This document shows positions 44,891 through 54,563 of a stretch of 64,000 bases of DNA, one piece after another. Positions within the stretch are counted from its first letter, which is position 1. Every line of letters starts with the position of its first letter. The stretch is from NCBI RefSeq assembly GCF_009649785.1, contig NZ_WJOK01000024.1, forward strand, positions 22,927 through 86,926. Reading direction: 5' to 3'. This stretch comes from Agrobacterium tumefaciens (GTDB lineage Bacteria; Pseudomonadota; Alphaproteobacteria; Rhizobiales; Rhizobiaceae). The notes beneath the pieces are model-generated. The model ran no database searches, was not told where the DNA came from, and saw only the letters and a program-made list of their open reading frames with translations. The position numbers and the translations under genes were made by a program.

Positions 44891-45538
44891 ATGGCCCTCG
44901 CCTTTTCGCTTCCCTCACTGCCGAAGCGTTACCAGCCGGCAGCCATCTGGTCGCTTTATGTCATCGGCCTCTGTCCCGGCCTCTGGTATTTTTACCTCGC
45001 CGCAACCGGCGGCCTCGGCTTCAACCCAGTCAAGGATTTCGAGCACCTGCTCGGCATCTGGGCGCTGCGCTTTCTATGCCTCGGCTTGCTGGTGACGCCG
45101 CTGCGCGATCTCTTCAACATAAACCTCATCGCCTATCGCCGGGCGTTGGGACTGATCGCCTTCTATTACGTGCTGGCACATTTCAGCGTCTATCTGGTTC
45201 TGGACCGCGGCCTGGTCTTCAGCTCCATCGCCGCTGATATTCTCAAGCGGCCCTATATCATGTTCGGCATGGCGGGGCTCGTCATGCTGCTGCCGCTCGC
45301 GCTCACCTCCAACCGCTGGTCGATCCGCAAGCTCGGCAGCCGCTGGAACACGCTGCACAAGCTCGTCTATCTCGTGCTCATCGTCGGCGTACTGCATTTC
45401 GTGCTGGCGCGAAAATCGATCACGCTCGAGCCGGTGTTTTATATCAGTACGATGGTGGTGTTGCTCGGGTATCGGCTGGTGCGGCCCTCGATCATGGCGG
45501 CGAAGAGGGCAAGGCGCGCAAGCCCCGTCCGGACGTAA
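44891..45538 (+). CDS. msrQ: MsrPQ haem-binding membrane subunit
   Basis: This 215-aa inner-membrane cytochrome (formerly YedZ) passes electrons from the quinone pool or flavin reductase to MsrP. It has six hydrophobic segments, the ferric-reductase-like core with LIAYRRALGLIAFYYVLAHF, and the SIRKLGSRWNTLHKLVYLVL segment that carries a haem-ligand His. It starts two bp after msrP and is clearly the same operon. Its last 47 bp overlap the 3' end of the DUF2809 gene on the opposite strand. Confidence 0.95.
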   Translation: MALAFSLPSLPKRYQPAAIWSLYVIGLCPGLWYFYLAATGGLGFNPVKDFEHLLGIWALRFLCLGLLVTPLRDLFNINLIAYRRALGLIAFYYVLAHFSVYLVLDRGLVFSSIAADILKRPYIMFGMAGLVMLLPLALTSNRWSIRKLGSRWNTLHKLVYLVLIVGVLHFVLARKSITLEPVFYISTMVVLLGYRLVRPSIMAAKRARRASPVRT

Positions 45539-45920
45539 AGGACGCCACCGCGATCCCGCCGATATAACAGACGATATTCCACACCGAGAAAACGCGGCCG
45601 AGCAGCAAAGCTCCGGCCGCCGTTGCGCGAAACGCGTCCAGCGCCGGGAAATGAACGAGCCGGATCAATTCCACGACGACGACGGCGATGACGGCGATGT
45701 GAACCTCGTAACCGTAACAGCGGGACGGAAGGATGGCCGCCAGCAGCAGATAGACCATCGCCCCCCAGAGCACGGATCCGCCATATTTTACCGCCACGAA
45801 CGGCAATCCCACCTCGTAGCCGAACGCCCGCAAGCAAAGACCGCCAATGATCACAATCATGGCCGCCGCCAAAAGCCGGATGCGGGCAAAATAAGGCGGG
45901 GAAAGGCGTGACAGACCCAT
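45492..45920 (-). CDS. DUF2809-like membrane protein
   Basis: This 142-aa protein has about four hydrophobic spans, and the segment FVAVKYGGSVLWGAMVYLLL is typical of DUF2809 proteins. ILPSRCYGYEVHIAVIAVVV and LIRLVHFPALDAFRATAAGA follow. The family function is unknown. The gene is convergent with msrQ and overlaps its 3' end, and it is divergent from the DUF817 gene, 57 bp away. An overlapping frame gives a 188-aa ORF on the same strand (45439-46005), but it lacks this hydrophobic pattern. Confidence 0.75.
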   Translation of the reverse strand: MGLSRLSPPYFARIRLLAAAMIVIIGGLCLRAFGYEVGLPFVAVKYGGSVLWGAMVYLLLAAILPSRCYGYEVHIAVIAVVVVELIRLVHFPALDAFRATAAGALLLGRVFSVWNIVCYIGGIAVASFTSGRGLRALPSSPP

Positions 45921-45977
45921 GCGAGTTCCTTCCGGTTTTCGTATGAAAATTTAACGGATACAAATCGAGGCGCGAAC

Positions 45978-46850
45978 ATGAGCACAGCAACAGGCCCAGC
46001 CGCAACCCGCCTCTCGGTTTTGGACAATCTTTTGTGCGATACCTATCCTTGGGGCGAACTCAAGGGAATCAGGCGCTTTGTCATCGAATTTCTCTATTTC
46101 GGCATCAAGGAAGCCCGTGCCTGCCTGTTTGCGGGATTGTTCTTCATTTCCATCTTCGTGGTGCCGCAAGGTGGGGTATTTGGCATTCCGCGTTATGACG
46201 TGCTGCTGATCGTCGCGCTCGGCATCCAGTTCTTCATGATCTGGAGCAGGCTGGAAACGCTTGACGAGGCCAAGGCCATCCTGCTGTTCCATATCGTCGG
46301 CTTCGCGCTTGAGGTGTTCAAGACGTCAAGCGCTATCCAATCCTGGTCCTACCCCGACTTCGCCTATAGCAAGGTCCTCGGCGTGCCGCTCTTTTCCGGC
46401 TTCATGTACGCCGCCGTCGGCAGCTACATCATCCAGGCGTGGCGCCTGCTGGATGTGCGCATTCGCAATTATCCCACCTATTGGATGGCAACGCTGATCG
46501 GCATCGCCATCTACGCCAACTTCTTCACCCACCACTTTATCGGTGACTACCGCTGGTACATCGCCGCATGCGCCATCGGCCTCTATTCCCGCGCAACGGT
46601 GGTCTACCGCCCCTATGATCGGGATCGAAAGATGCCGCTGCTTCTCTCCTTCGTCCTGATAGGGTTTTTCGTCTGGCTCGCGGAAAACATCTCCACATTC
46701 TTCGGTATCTGGAAATATCCCGATCAGATCGGCGCATGGTCCGTCGTCCATATCGGCAAGTGGAGTTCGTGGTCGCTGCTGGTCATCATGACGTTTACGA
46801 TTGTCGCGCAACTCAAGCACATCAAGGCCCGTATACACGTTCCGGAGTGA
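45978..46850 (+). CDS. DUF817 integral membrane protein
   Basis: This 290-aa protein has seven or eight hydrophobic segments and matches the DUF817 family: RRFVIEFLYFGIKEARACLF early, AILLFHIVGFALEVFKTSSA, YPTYWMATLIGIAIYANFFT, FFVWLAENISTFFGIWKYPD and QIGAWSVVHIGKWSSWSLLV. Conserved His, Asn and Glu in membrane segments suggest a possible metal or haem site, but no activity is known. It is monocistronic on the plus strand, 57 bp from the divergent DUF2809 gene. Confidence 0.85.
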   Translation: MSTATGPAATRLSVLDNLLCDTYPWGELKGIRRFVIEFLYFGIKEARACLFAGLFFISIFVVPQGGVFGIPRYDVLLIVALGIQFFMIWSRLETLDEAKAILLFHIVGFALEVFKTSSAIQSWSYPDFAYSKVLGVPLFSGFMYAAVGSYIIQAWRLLDVRIRNYPTYWMATLIGIAIYANFFTHHFIGDYRWYIAACAIGLYSRATVVYRPYDRDRKMPLLLSFVLIGFFVWLAENISTFFGIWKYPDQIGAWSVVHIGKWSSWSLLVIMTFTIVAQLKHIKARIHVPE

Positions 46851-47068
46851 AGCGAGCGCTTTCCAAGCATCGTTAAAAACGACGATTGCAGGACATCGAG
46901 CCGATAGAGAGCAATAACATAGATATCATTAAGTAAATCCTGCCAAAAATCTATCGAGCGATATACAAGACAAGCGAAAATTACGAAGCTGGCGTATTTA
47001 TTTTTCACGACGCCAGCCGCCCTAATGGCTTCTATGTTGATACAGCTTACCCTCGGAACGCCGATATT

Positions 47069-47392
47069 GTGAAAAAGACCATTACACCCGCACCCGTATT
47101 CCTGAAATTTACAGGCTATATGATCCAAGACTTCGAAATGTTCGAAAGCTTGGATGGCGTCTTACTTCTAGGTTTGTATCACTTAACTAAAAAGGAGCGA
47201 AATGCGCTCAATACATTCCTTGTATCCCTGTTGCGCTCTGATGTTTCAGATAGCTTGATTGGAGATCTTTGGAACACATCCAATGCTGAATTTGGTGCCG
47301 AAGGTAAGGGAATTAGATGGCTTCTCAACCGGACCGTCGAGTTGATCAAAGGTGACGACGGCACTGACGGTTACTATCTGCGTCGTTCATGA
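47069..47392 (+). CDS. A+T-rich orphan ORF, start uncertain
   Basis: This GTG-started frame of 107 codons reads MKKTITPAPVFLKFTGYMIQ and ends GYYLRRS. I recognise no family. It has helical middle segments such as LYHLTKKERNALNTFLVSLL, and a composition noticeably richer in A and T than its neighbours. No Shine-Dalgarno sequence is seen before the GTG. The same frame stays open upstream to 46937 with protein-like sequence (YEAGVFIFHDASRPNGFYVD) but no ATG, GTG or TTG. It may be a gene that has lost its start, or may use a rare start. The terminator at 47416-47437 lies just past its stop. Confidence 0.5.
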   Translation: MKKTITPAPVFLKFTGYMIQDFEMFESLDGVLLLGLYHLTKKERNALNTFLVSLLRSDVSDSLIGDLWNTSNAEFGAEGKGIRWLLNRTVELIKGDDGTDGYYLRRS

Positions 47393-47407
47393 CTATTCTT
47401 TTGGAAA

Positions 47408-47442
47408 ATAAAAAAGCCGGGTGATTTCTCACCCGGCTTTTT
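47408..47442. terminator. Bidirectional terminator between orphan ORF and rplQ
   Basis: GCCGGGTGA/TCACCCGGC (47416-47424 and 47429-47437) has a TTTC loop, with six A residues before and five T residues after. It can end rplQ transcripts on the minus strand and plus-strand transcripts of the orphan ORF. Confidence 0.92.
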
Positions 47443-47471
47443 AATTCACGACGCCTGAACGGCGTCAGACC

Positions 47472-47897
47472 TTACGCAGCTTCGGCAGCAGCAGCTTCCG
47501 CAGCAACGCGAGCCTTGTCGGCTGCGCCCTTGGCGTCAACGTCACGCTCGACGAATTCAACAACGGCCAGAGCCGCGTTGTCGCCCTGGCGGAAGCCAGC
47601 CTTCATGATGCGCAGGTAGCCGCCGTTGCGGGTTGCGTAACGCGAAGCGATTGCGTCGAACAGCTTGCGAACAGCGTCCTGATCCTTGATCTGCGAGATC
47701 GCCTGACGACGAGCGTGCAGGTCGCCGCGCTTGCCAAGCGTCACGAGACGCTCGACGATCGGACGGATTTCCTTCGCCTTAGGAAGGGTGGTGACGATCT
47801 GCTCATGGGTGATGAGCGAAGCAGCCATGTTGGCAAACATTGCCTTGCGGTGGCTGGCGGTTCTATTGAGCTTGCGGCCTGAATTACCGTGGCGCAT
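47472..47897 (-). CDS. rplQ: 50S ribosomal protein L17
   Basis: This 141-aa large-subunit protein starts [20 protein letters not shown], continues with [20 protein letters not shown] and ends in a short Ala-rich tail (AEAAAAEAA) not found in E. coli L17. It is the last gene of the alpha operon, after rpoA, and is followed by a strong terminator. Confidence 0.97.
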   Translation of the reverse strand: MRHGNSGRKLNRTASHRKAMFANMAASLITHEQIVTTLPKAKEIRPIVERLVTLGKRGDLHARRQAISQIKDQDAVRKLFDAIASRYATRNGGYLRIMKAGFRQGDNAALAVVEFVERDVDAKGAADKARVAAEAAAAEAA

Positions 47898-48015
47898 TGC
47901 TATTCTCCTTCTACGCAGGTGCCTTCTCTAAGGCCTGCCGTTTCCTGGCACATGCAGATGACTTATCTGCTGTTTGACGGGGAAAGGCAGTCTTTAAGGT
48001 CTGCCTTCTTGTTTG

Positions 48016-49026
48016 TTAGTATTGGTCTTCGTAACGCTTTGCGAGATCTTCGATGTTCTCAGGCGGCCATGCCGGTACTTCCATACCGAGGTGCAGACCC
48101 ATGGAAGCGAGAACTTCCTTGATTTCGTTCAGCGACTTGCGACCAAAGTTCGGCGTGCGAAGCATTTCGGCTTCGGTCTTCTGGATCAGGTCGCCGATAT
48201 AGACGATGTTGTCGTTCTTCAGGCAGTTTGCCGAACGAACGGACAGTTCCAGCTCGTCGACCTTCTTGAGAAGCGCCGGGTTGAACGCGAGTTCGGTAAC
48301 CGATTCTTCTTCTGCTTCCTTCTGCGGCTCGTCGAAGTTGACGAAGACGCCGAGCTGGTCCTGAAGAATGCGAGCGGCGAAGGCAACGGCGTCTTCGCCG
48401 GAAACCGAACCGTTGGTCTCGATCGTCATGATCAGCTTGTCATAGTCGAGAACCTGACCTTCACGGGTGTTTTCCACCTTGTAGGACACTTTCTTGACCG
48501 GAGAATACAGGCTGTCCACCGGAATGAGGCCAATCGGGGCATCTTCCGCGCGGTTGCGCTCAGCCGGTACGTAACCCTTGCCGTTGTTGACGGTGAATTC
48601 CATGCGGATTTCAGCGCCTTCGTCCAGCGTGCAGATCACGTGGTCGGGGTTCAGGATCTCGATGTCGCCAACCGTCTGGATGTCACCAGCGGTTACCGAA
48701 CCCGGACCCTGCTTGCGCACGACCATGCGCTTGGAATCGTCACCATCCATCTTGATGGCGATTTCCTTGATGTTGAGCACGATATCCGTCACATCTTCCC
48801 GAACGCCGGGGATGGAGGAGAATTCGTGCAGGACACCGTCGATCTGCACGGCCGTAACAGCGGCACCACGCAGAGAAGACAACAGAACGCGACGCAGCGC
48901 GTTGCCGAGGGTAAGACCGAAACCACGCTCCAGCGGCTCGGCAACGAGCGTTGCCTTGGTGCGGCTGGACGAGGTGAACTCGACCTTGTTCGGCTTGATA
49001 AGTTCCTGCCAGTTCTTCTGAATCAT
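48016..49026 (-). CDS. rpoA: DNA-directed RNA polymerase alpha subunit
   Basis: This 336-aa subunit scaffolds polymerase assembly and contacts activators and UP elements. The N-terminal dimerisation domain shows [20 protein letters not shown]. The C-terminal domain has [20 protein letters not shown] and [20 protein letters not shown], the DNA- and activator-binding helices. It lies between rpsK (195 bp away, with a hairpin in between) and rplQ, as in other alphaproteobacteria. Confidence 0.98.
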
Positions 49027-49176
49027 CTTTAAACCTTCCGTTCGCCGCCACCATCCAATCGTGACGGACCGAGCATGAAAACACTGAGAGGAACCTAATT
49101 CCGCGGTTCATCAGTGGGTTCTTGAGCGCAAGTCCGTCGATCGAAATCGACGCGCACACGCCAGATACACGAAAAT

Positions 49177-49202
49177 TCCGCCAGACCGAAGGAAAGGCGG
49201 AA
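49177..49202 (-). terminator. Hairpin with short T run between rpsK and rpoA
   Basis: TTCCGCC/GGCGGAA (49177-49183 and 49196-49202) closes a 12-base loop. On the minus strand it is followed by TTTTC. It lies just after the rpsK stop and before rpoA, so it may lower rpoA expression or protect the rpsK 3' end. Confidence 0.55.
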
Positions 49203-49221
49203 TTTCCGAACCACGGTCGCG

Positions 49222-49611
49222 TCAGACGCGGCGCTTCTTGCGCGGACGGCAACCGTTGTGCGGGATCGGCGTCACGTCGCGAATGGAAGTGATCATGAAA
49301 CCGGCAGCCTGCAGAGCGCGAAGTGCCGATTCACGGCCGGAACCCGGACCGCAAACTTCAACTTCAAGCGACTTCATGCCGTGTTCCTGAGCCTTCTTCG
49401 CGCAATCTTCAGCAGCGATCTGGGCAGCAAACGGGGTCGACTTGCGCGAACCCTTGAAGCCCTTGGCACCAGCGGACGACCAGGCAATAGCATTGCCCTG
49501 TGCGTCGGTGATGGTGATCATCGTGTTGTTGAAGGTCGAGTTGACATGCGCGACGCCCGACGTGATATTTTTACGTTCGCGACGGCGAACGCGTGCGGCT
49601 TCCTTGGCCAT
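49222..49611 (-). CDS. rpsK: 30S ribosomal protein S11
   Basis: This 129-aa protein has the S11 core [20 protein letters not shown], ending in [17 protein letters not shown]. It follows rpsM after 138 bp and precedes rpoA. Length and sequence are normal. Confidence 0.97.
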   Translation of the reverse strand: MAKEAARVRRRERKNITSGVAHVNSTFNNTMITITDAQGNAIAWSSAGAKGFKGSRKSTPFAAQIAAEDCAKKAQEHGMKSLEVEVCGPGSGRESALRALQAAGFMITSIRDVTPIPHNGCRPRKKRRV

Positions 49612-49749
49612 TTTATACCTTTCATTGATCTCTTCACCGCCGTAACACCAGCGGCTACACCGGCGATCGACCCGTTTCCGAGCTTCACGCCAAACTCAGA
49701 AAGGCTGGCGCAGACCGCACCAGCCTCTCCTTTCCGGAGAACCGGAAAA

Positions 49750-50118
49750 TTACTTCTTCTTACCAGCGATAGCCTTCGCCGGACCCTTACGGGTGCGGGC
49801 GTTGGTGTGCGTGCGCTGACCGCGGACCGGAAGGCCACGACGGTGACGCAGGCCGCGGTAGCAGCCGAGGTCCATCAGACGCTTGATGTTCATCGAGGTC
49901 TCGCGACGAAGATCGCCTTCGACCTGATAGTCGCGGTCGATGGCTTCGCGGATCTGAAGAACTTCAGCATCCGTAAGCTGATGAACGCGCTTGTCAGCCG
50001 GAAGACCGACCTTGTCCATGATTTCCTGCGCGAATTTCGGACCAATCCCGTGAATATACGTCAGCGCAATAACAACGCGCTTTGCAGTCGGGATGTTGAC
50101 GCCAGCGATACGTGCCAC
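49750..50118 (-). CDS. rpsM: 30S ribosomal protein S13
   Basis: This 122-aa protein contacts the A and P site region and L5. The GTG start at 50118 is supported by AAGGAGAAAAGAC just upstream and gives the family start [20 protein letters not shown]; the longer open frame from 50181 adds unrelated residues. The end [20 protein letters not shown] is typical. The preceding gap to adk is 307 bp, the usual place for a break between spc and alpha operons. Confidence 0.96.
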   Translation of the reverse strand: MARIAGVNIPTAKRVVIALTYIHGIGPKFAQEIMDKVGLPADKRVHQLTDAEVLQIREAIDRDYQVEGDLRRETSMNIKRLMDLGCYRGLRHRRGLPVRGQRTHTNARTRKGPAKAIAGKKK

Positions 50119-50425
50119 GTCTTTTCTCCTTGGTTCCAGTTGCCATCCGGCAAGTGGTGATTCCATTCGAGCGGCCGACACGACCGCCAGTTCAAAATTG
50201 ATGTCCGTGACAAGTCAAAACGACCGAACCCGGATTTCCCTCCCTTAAGGGAAATCCGCGCCAGTCGCTTGGGATGTCGCGAGTTGGCGCGGTGTTTAAC
50301 GGAATCAGCGCTAAAAAGCAACCGGCTCCGCCAAGATTCTTTTGCGATCCAAAGGATACGCCGTATCAGGAGCCCAGGATTTGCCGGGAAAACCGCCTGC
50401 GGTTTTCACCGTCCCGCTCCAACCA
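50119..50425. other. adk-rpsM intergenic region with two hairpins
   Basis: Two stems are visible: CGGATTTCCC/GGGAAATCCG (50231-50240 and 50249-50258) and GAAAACCG/CGGTTTTC (50388-50395 and 50400-50407). The second lies 19 bp past adk and may be its terminator, although the T run is poor. A promoter for rpsM-rpsK-rpoA-rplQ is expected here. No gene is seen; rpmJ, which occupies this place in some bacteria, is absent. Confidence 0.5.
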
Positions 50426-51016
50426 TCAGGCCGAGGCCTTTTCCAGAACCCGTTCGATGGCCGCAGTGACGGCATCGACATCAGCCATGCCATCCAGTGT
50501 CACAAGTTCGCCCTGCTCGCTGTAATATTGCGACAGCGGCGCAGTCTTCTCGCGATACTCCGTCAACCGCTTGCGGAAGGCTTCCGGATTGTCGTCGGAA
50601 CGAACCGTGCCACCGGCAGCGATGGTCTCCGCAACGCGATTTTCGATTCGGCGAATCAGCGCCTCCTCGTCCACCTTCAGTTCGATGACGGCATCGAGGG
50701 CGACATTCTTCTTGTGCATGTTCTCGGCAAGCGCCTTGGCCTGCGGAACGGTGCGCGGATAGCCATCGAGAATGAAACCCTTGGCACAGTCCGGAGCTTC
50801 GATGCGTTCGGAAACAATCTGATTGACGATATCGTCGGAAACGAGCCCGCCGGCGTCCATGACGGCCTTGGCGCGCTTGCCTATTTCCGTGCCCGCGCTA
50901 ACCGCAGCGCGAAGCATGTCACCGGTGGAAAGCTGCGGGATCCCGTACTTGTCAGTCAGGCGTTTGGCCTGGGTTCCCTTGCCCGCACCCGGCGGACCTA
51001 AAAATATCAGTCTCAT
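50426..51016 (-). CDS. adk: Adenylate kinase (short, LID-less type)
   Basis: This 196-aa enzyme interconverts ATP plus AMP and two ADP. It has P-loop [33 protein letters not shown] (AMP site), [16 protein letters not shown] and a short lid, as usual for alphaproteobacteria. Its start overlaps the secY stop by four bases, and it sits in the spc operon as in many bacteria. Confidence 0.97.
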   Translation of the reverse strand: MRLIFLGPPGAGKGTQAKRLTDKYGIPQLSTGDMLRAAVSAGTEIGKRAKAVMDAGGLVSDDIVNQIVSERIEAPDCAKGFILDGYPRTVPQAKALAENMHKKNVALDAVIELKVDEEALIRRIENRVAETIAAGGTVRSDDNPEAFRKRLTEYREKTAPLSQYYSEQGELVTLDGMADVDAVTAAIERVLEKASA

Positions 51017-52353
51017 CGTCCCCTCTTTCCTCCACGCAACTTCGACTTCTTGATCAGTCCTTCATACTGCTGCGCGATCAGGTGTCCCTGAATTTGCGCA
51101 ACCGTGTCCAGAGTTACACTGACAACGATCAAAAGCGAAGTACCACCAAGGGCTAATGGAATGCCCGTACGTGCGATAAGTGTCTCAGGAAGGATACACA
51201 CGAAGACAAGATAAACAGCGCCGACAACCGTGATACGGGTCAGAACGTAATCGATGTACTCCGCGGTGCGCTCGCCCGGACGAATGCCCGGAATAAAGCC
51301 GCCATGCTTCTTGAGGTTATCGGCCGTGTCCTTCGGATTGAAGACGATAGCCGTGTAGAAAAATGCAAAGAACGCGATGAGCAGGCCGTAGAGCGCCATG
51401 AACAGCGGCTGTCCATGCTGCAACGACGCGATGATCGAGGTTGCCCAGCCCGGCAGGTTGGTGTTTCCGGCAAAACCGGCAGCCGTCGCAGGCAGAAGCA
51501 GCAGCGAGGATGCGAAGATCGCGGGAATAACGCCAGCCGTGTTGAGCTTCAGCGGCAGATGCGAGGTATCGCCCTGGAACATCCGGTTGCCGACCTGGCG
51601 TTTCGGATATTGTATCAGCAGACGGCGCTGGGCGCGCTCCACGAAAACGATCAGCGCGATGACGCCGATTGCCACGATAACGACCATGAGGATGAGCGTC
51701 GTCGACAGCGCACCGGTGCGGCCGAGTTCCAGCGTGCCGGCAAGCGCCTTGGGCAGACCTGCGGCAATACCGGCAAAGATGATGAGCGAAATACCGTTGC
51801 CGATGCCGCGCGAGGTAATCTGTTCGCCAAGCCACATCAGGAACATCGTGCCGCCGAGCAGCGTGATGACGGTGGAAATACGGAAGAACAGGCCAGGATC
51901 GACCACGAGGCCGTTGCCACTCTCAAGGCCGACAGCGATGCCGTAGGCCTGCAGGGTGCCAAGCAGTACCGTGCCGTAGCGCGTGTACTGGTTGATGATC
52001 TTGCGTCCGGCTTCGCCTTCCTTCTTCAACGCTTCCAGCGAAGGCACGACCGAGGTCATGAGCTGCACGATGATCGAAGCGGAGATGTAAGGCATGATGC
52101 CGAGGGCGAAGATCGCCATACGCTCGACTGCGCCACCCGCAAACATGTTGAAAAGACCGAGAATACCGTTGGCCTGGCCACGGAAGGCCTGCGCATAGGC
52201 TTCTGGGTTCAGACCCGGAAGCGGAATGTGGGTACCAAGACGGTAGACGAGAAGTGCGGCAAGAGTAAACCAGAGACGCTTTTTCAGATCCTCCGCCTTA
52301 GCGAAGGTCGAAAAATTCAGGTTCGAAGCCAGTTGTTCCGCTGCTGAAGCCAT
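51013..52353 (-). CDS. secY: Protein translocase subunit SecY
   Basis: This 446-aa channel of the Sec translocon has ten membrane spans. Markers are [20 protein letters not shown], the plug region [40 protein letters not shown] and the C-terminal [20 protein letters not shown]. It is separated from rplO by a long 333-bp gap with a hairpin and an A+T-rich palindrome. It overlaps adk. Confidence 0.97.
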   Translation of the reverse strand: MASAAEQLASNLNFSTFAKAEDLKKRLWFTLAALLVYRLGTHIPLPGLNPEAYAQAFRGQANGILGLFNMFAGGAVERMAIFALGIMPYISASIIVQLMTSVVPSLEALKKEGEAGRKIINQYTRYGTVLLGTLQAYGIAVGLESGNGLVVDPGLFFRISTVITLLGGTMFLMWLGEQITSRGIGNGISLIIFAGIAAGLPKALAGTLELGRTGALSTTLILMVVIVAIGVIALIVFVERAQRRLLIQYPKRQVGNRMFQGDTSHLPLKLNTAGVIPAIFASSLLLLPATAAGFAGNTNLPGWATSIIASLQHGQPLFMALYGLLIAFFAFFYTAIVFNPKDTADNLKKHGGFIPGIRPGERTAEYIDYVLTRITVVGAVYLVFVCILPETLIARTGIPLALGGTSLLIVVSVTLDTVAQIQGHLIAQQYEGLIKKSKLRGGKRGR

Positions 52354-52686
52354 AAATTTCTCCGAATGACCCTTGCCGGCCAGCGAAACCGGCCAATGCG
52401 GAAAGGTCTAAAAATACCGGTTCAAAAACGGGCTTCGGACGAACACGGCGTTGCGCCGCCATCATGCCTCACCCTGTTTTTTTATGTCCTATCCCCTCCC
52501 TCAAGGAAGTTCAAGAACTGTGAGGCTCTCCCTGCGGCACTTTATGCCGCATGTGGCGCGCATAACAGCTGCACCGCGAAGAGTTTGCCATGATGCCACA
52601 ATAAATCGATTTAAATCGAGAGCACCATAAGCCAGGGAGCGCAAACGCCCGGAGCGACTATGCCCCGGGCGTCTGAAGTCTATATA
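52354..52686. other. rplO-secY intergenic region (hairpin and palindrome)
   Basis: This is an unusually long gap for a ribosomal operon. After rplO comes ACGCCCGG/CCGGGCGT (inner stem about 52644-52671), a G+C hairpin followed on the minus strand by a weak T run. The A+T-rich palindrome CGATTTAAATCG is at 52607-52618. A promoter or RNA control site for secY-adk is plausible. No protein gene is supported; the 75-aa plus-strand frame here has no ribosome-binding site. Confidence 0.5.
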
Positions 52687-53166
52687 TTACTCGGAAGCTT
52701 CAGCTGCAACTGCGAGAAGCTTGATAGAGCTGCCGGCCTTCTCAATCTTTTCGAGTGCAGGCTTGGAAGCGCCGGCAACTTCAAAAGCAACCTTGCTCGT
52801 CAGTTCGCCGTCAGCGAGAATGCGAACGCCGTCCTTGGTGCGACGGATAACGCCAGCAGCCTTGAGAGCAGCAGCATCGATCGTTGCGGAAGCGTCGAGC
52901 TTCTTGGCGTCGATGGCGGTCTGAATGCGGCCGAGCGATACAACAGCAAATTCGGAAGCGAAAATGTTGTTGAAACCGCGCTTCGGAAGACGACGGTAGA
53001 TTGGCATCTGACCGCCTTCAAAACCGTTGATGGCGACGCCCGAACGAGCCTTCTGACCCTTCACACCGCGACCACCGGTCTTGCCCTTGCCGGAACCGAT
53101 ACCGCGACCTACGCGGATACGGTCCTTGGTGGAGCCTTCGTTGTCTCTGATTTCATTGAGTTTCAT
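52687..53166 (-). CDS. rplO: 50S ribosomal protein L15
   Basis: This 159-aa protein starts [20 protein letters not shown], followed by the Gly-rich [20 protein letters not shown] loop and [19 protein letters not shown]. It precedes secY in the spc operon and follows rpmD by 16 bp. Confidence 0.97.
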   Translation of the reverse strand: MKLNEIRDNEGSTKDRIRVGRGIGSGKGKTGGRGVKGQKARSGVAINGFEGGQMPIYRRLPKRGFNNIFASEFAVVSLGRIQTAIDAKKLDASATIDAAALKAAGVIRRTKDGVRILADGELTSKVAFEVAGASKPALEKIEKAGSSIKLLAVAAEASE

Positions 53167-53182
53167 GATAGGTTACTCCGTC

Positions 53183-53389
53183 TCACTTCTCGTCAACGAC
53201 GCGAACGAGATGCTGGACCGCACGGATCATGCCGCGAACCGCAGGAGTATCTTCCAGGGTGCGCTGACGGTGCATCTTGTTGAGACCCAGACCGACCAGC
53301 GTCTGACGCTGGATTGCCGGGCGGCGGATAGGGCTGCCGATCTGTTCGACCGTAACAGTCTTTTTGGCTTCAGTAGTCTTCTTGGCCAT
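53183..53389 (-). CDS. rpmD: 50S ribosomal protein L30
   Basis: This 68-aa protein has the L30 core [20 protein letters not shown] followed by [21 protein letters not shown] short Lys-rich N-terminal extension ([10 protein letters not shown]) is usual in rhizobia. It lies between rpsE and rplO. Confidence 0.95.
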   Translation of the reverse strand: MAKKTTEAKKTVTVEQIGSPIRRPAIQRQTLVGLGLNKMHRQRTLEDTPAVRGMIRAVQHLVRVVDEK

Positions 53390-53400
53390 GATCCAGCTCC

Positions 53401-53970
53401 TTATTCTTCAGAAGCGTTGCCGGAAGCGGCACGACGAGACTGAAGGGTCGCATACTTGAGACCACGCTGTGCAGCGATGTCCTTAGGATGAACCTGATGC
53501 TTCAGAGCGTCGAACGTTGCGCGAACCATGTTGTACGGGTTCGAAGAACCGGTCGACTTGGCAACAACGTCATGAACGCCCAGCGTTTCGAAAACAGCGC
53601 GCATCGGACCACCGGCGATGATACCGGTACCGGCCTTGGCCGAACGCAGCAGAACCTTGCCTGCGCCGTGACGGCCATTGACGTCGTGATGCAGCGTGCG
53701 GCCATCGCGCAGCGGAACGAAGATCAGATCGCGCTTTGCGCTCTCGGTTGCCTTACGGATGGCTTCCGGAACTTCGCGAGCCTTGCCGTGACCGAAGCCA
53801 ACGCGGCCCTTCTGGTCGCCGACGACGACGAGAGCGGCGAAGCCAAAGCGACGGCCACCCTTAACAACCTTTGCAACGCGGTTGATCGCGACCAGCTTGT
53901 CGACGAATTCGCTATCGCGTTCTTCACGGTTCTGGCGGTCGTCGCGAGAACCTCTTTTTTCCTGTGCCAT
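53401..53970 (-). CDS. rpsE: 30S ribosomal protein S5
   Basis: This 189-aa protein has the double-stranded RNA-binding domain with [20 protein letters not shown] and the [20 protein letters not shown] motif. The ATG at 53970 ([19 protein letters not shown]) is preferred, since the longer frame to 54171 extends into the rplR-rpsE spacer (218 bp). That spacer is large for this operon and contains GAAAGGGTCA and CGAAAGGGTC copies. Confidence 0.96.
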   Translation of the reverse strand: MAQEKRGSRDDRQNREERDSEFVDKLVAINRVAKVVKGGRRFGFAALVVVGDQKGRVGFGHGKAREVPEAIRKATESAKRDLIFVPLRDGRTLHHDVNGRHGAGKVLLRSAKAGTGIIAGGPMRAVFETLGVHDVVAKSTGSSNPYNMVRATFDALKHQVHPKDIAAQRGLKYATLQSRRAASGNASEE

Positions 53971-54188
53971 TGTCCTTGTCCTTTTTCTTTTACGGGTGGA
54001 ACGGCAAACGAAAAGACCACCGGCCTCGATGAAGAGACCCGCATGGCCCGGTGAAATTCCGCCCGGATCGTTGTCAGGGCGGAAACTGCAGCGCCGCGTG
54101 TCGAAACCGACACGCAAAGGACGCTGCAGGATCTTGAGTGGTGCATGACCCTTTCTCTCGATTGCGAACAATCGAAAGGGTCAAGCAC

Positions 54189-54551
54189 TCAGAAGTTCAG
54201 ACCGCCTTCGCGGGCAGCTTCTGCCACAGCCTTGATACGGCCGTGATAGATGAATGCGCCACGGTCGAATACGACATCCTTGACGCCAGCCTTGACGCCA
54301 CGCTCTGCCACCAGCTTGCCTACGACAGCTGCTGCTGCAACGTCGGCGCCGGTCTTGAGCGAGCCGCGCAGATCGGCTTCGAGCGTGGAGGCAGACGCAA
54401 GCGTCTTGCCAGCAACGTCATCGATGATCTGAGCGTAGATGTTCTTCGACGAGCGATGAACCGACAGGCGCGGGCGGCCATTGGCAACCGCCTTGATCTG
54501 GCGGCGCACACGGCTCGCGCGACGTGCAAGTGCTTCTTTCCTGCTAGCCAT
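54189..54551 (-). CDS. rplR: 50S ribosomal protein L18
   Basis: This 120-aa 5S rRNA-binding protein reads [20 protein letters not shown] at the N-terminus, then [20 protein letters not shown] and [20 protein letters not shown]. It lies between rplF and rpsE. Normal length. Confidence 0.97.
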   Translation of the reverse strand: MASRKEALARRASRVRRQIKAVANGRPRLSVHRSSKNIYAQIIDDVAGKTLASASTLEADLRGSLKTGADVAAAAVVGKLVAERGVKAGVKDVVFDRGAFIYHGRIKAVAEAAREGGLNF

Positions 54552-54563
54552 TTCGCGTGATCC

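Noticed and set aside
45439..46005. 188-aa minus-strand frame overlapping DUF2809
   Set aside because: It shares the region in another frame, is Arg/Gly-rich and lacks the membrane-span pattern of the 142-aa frame.
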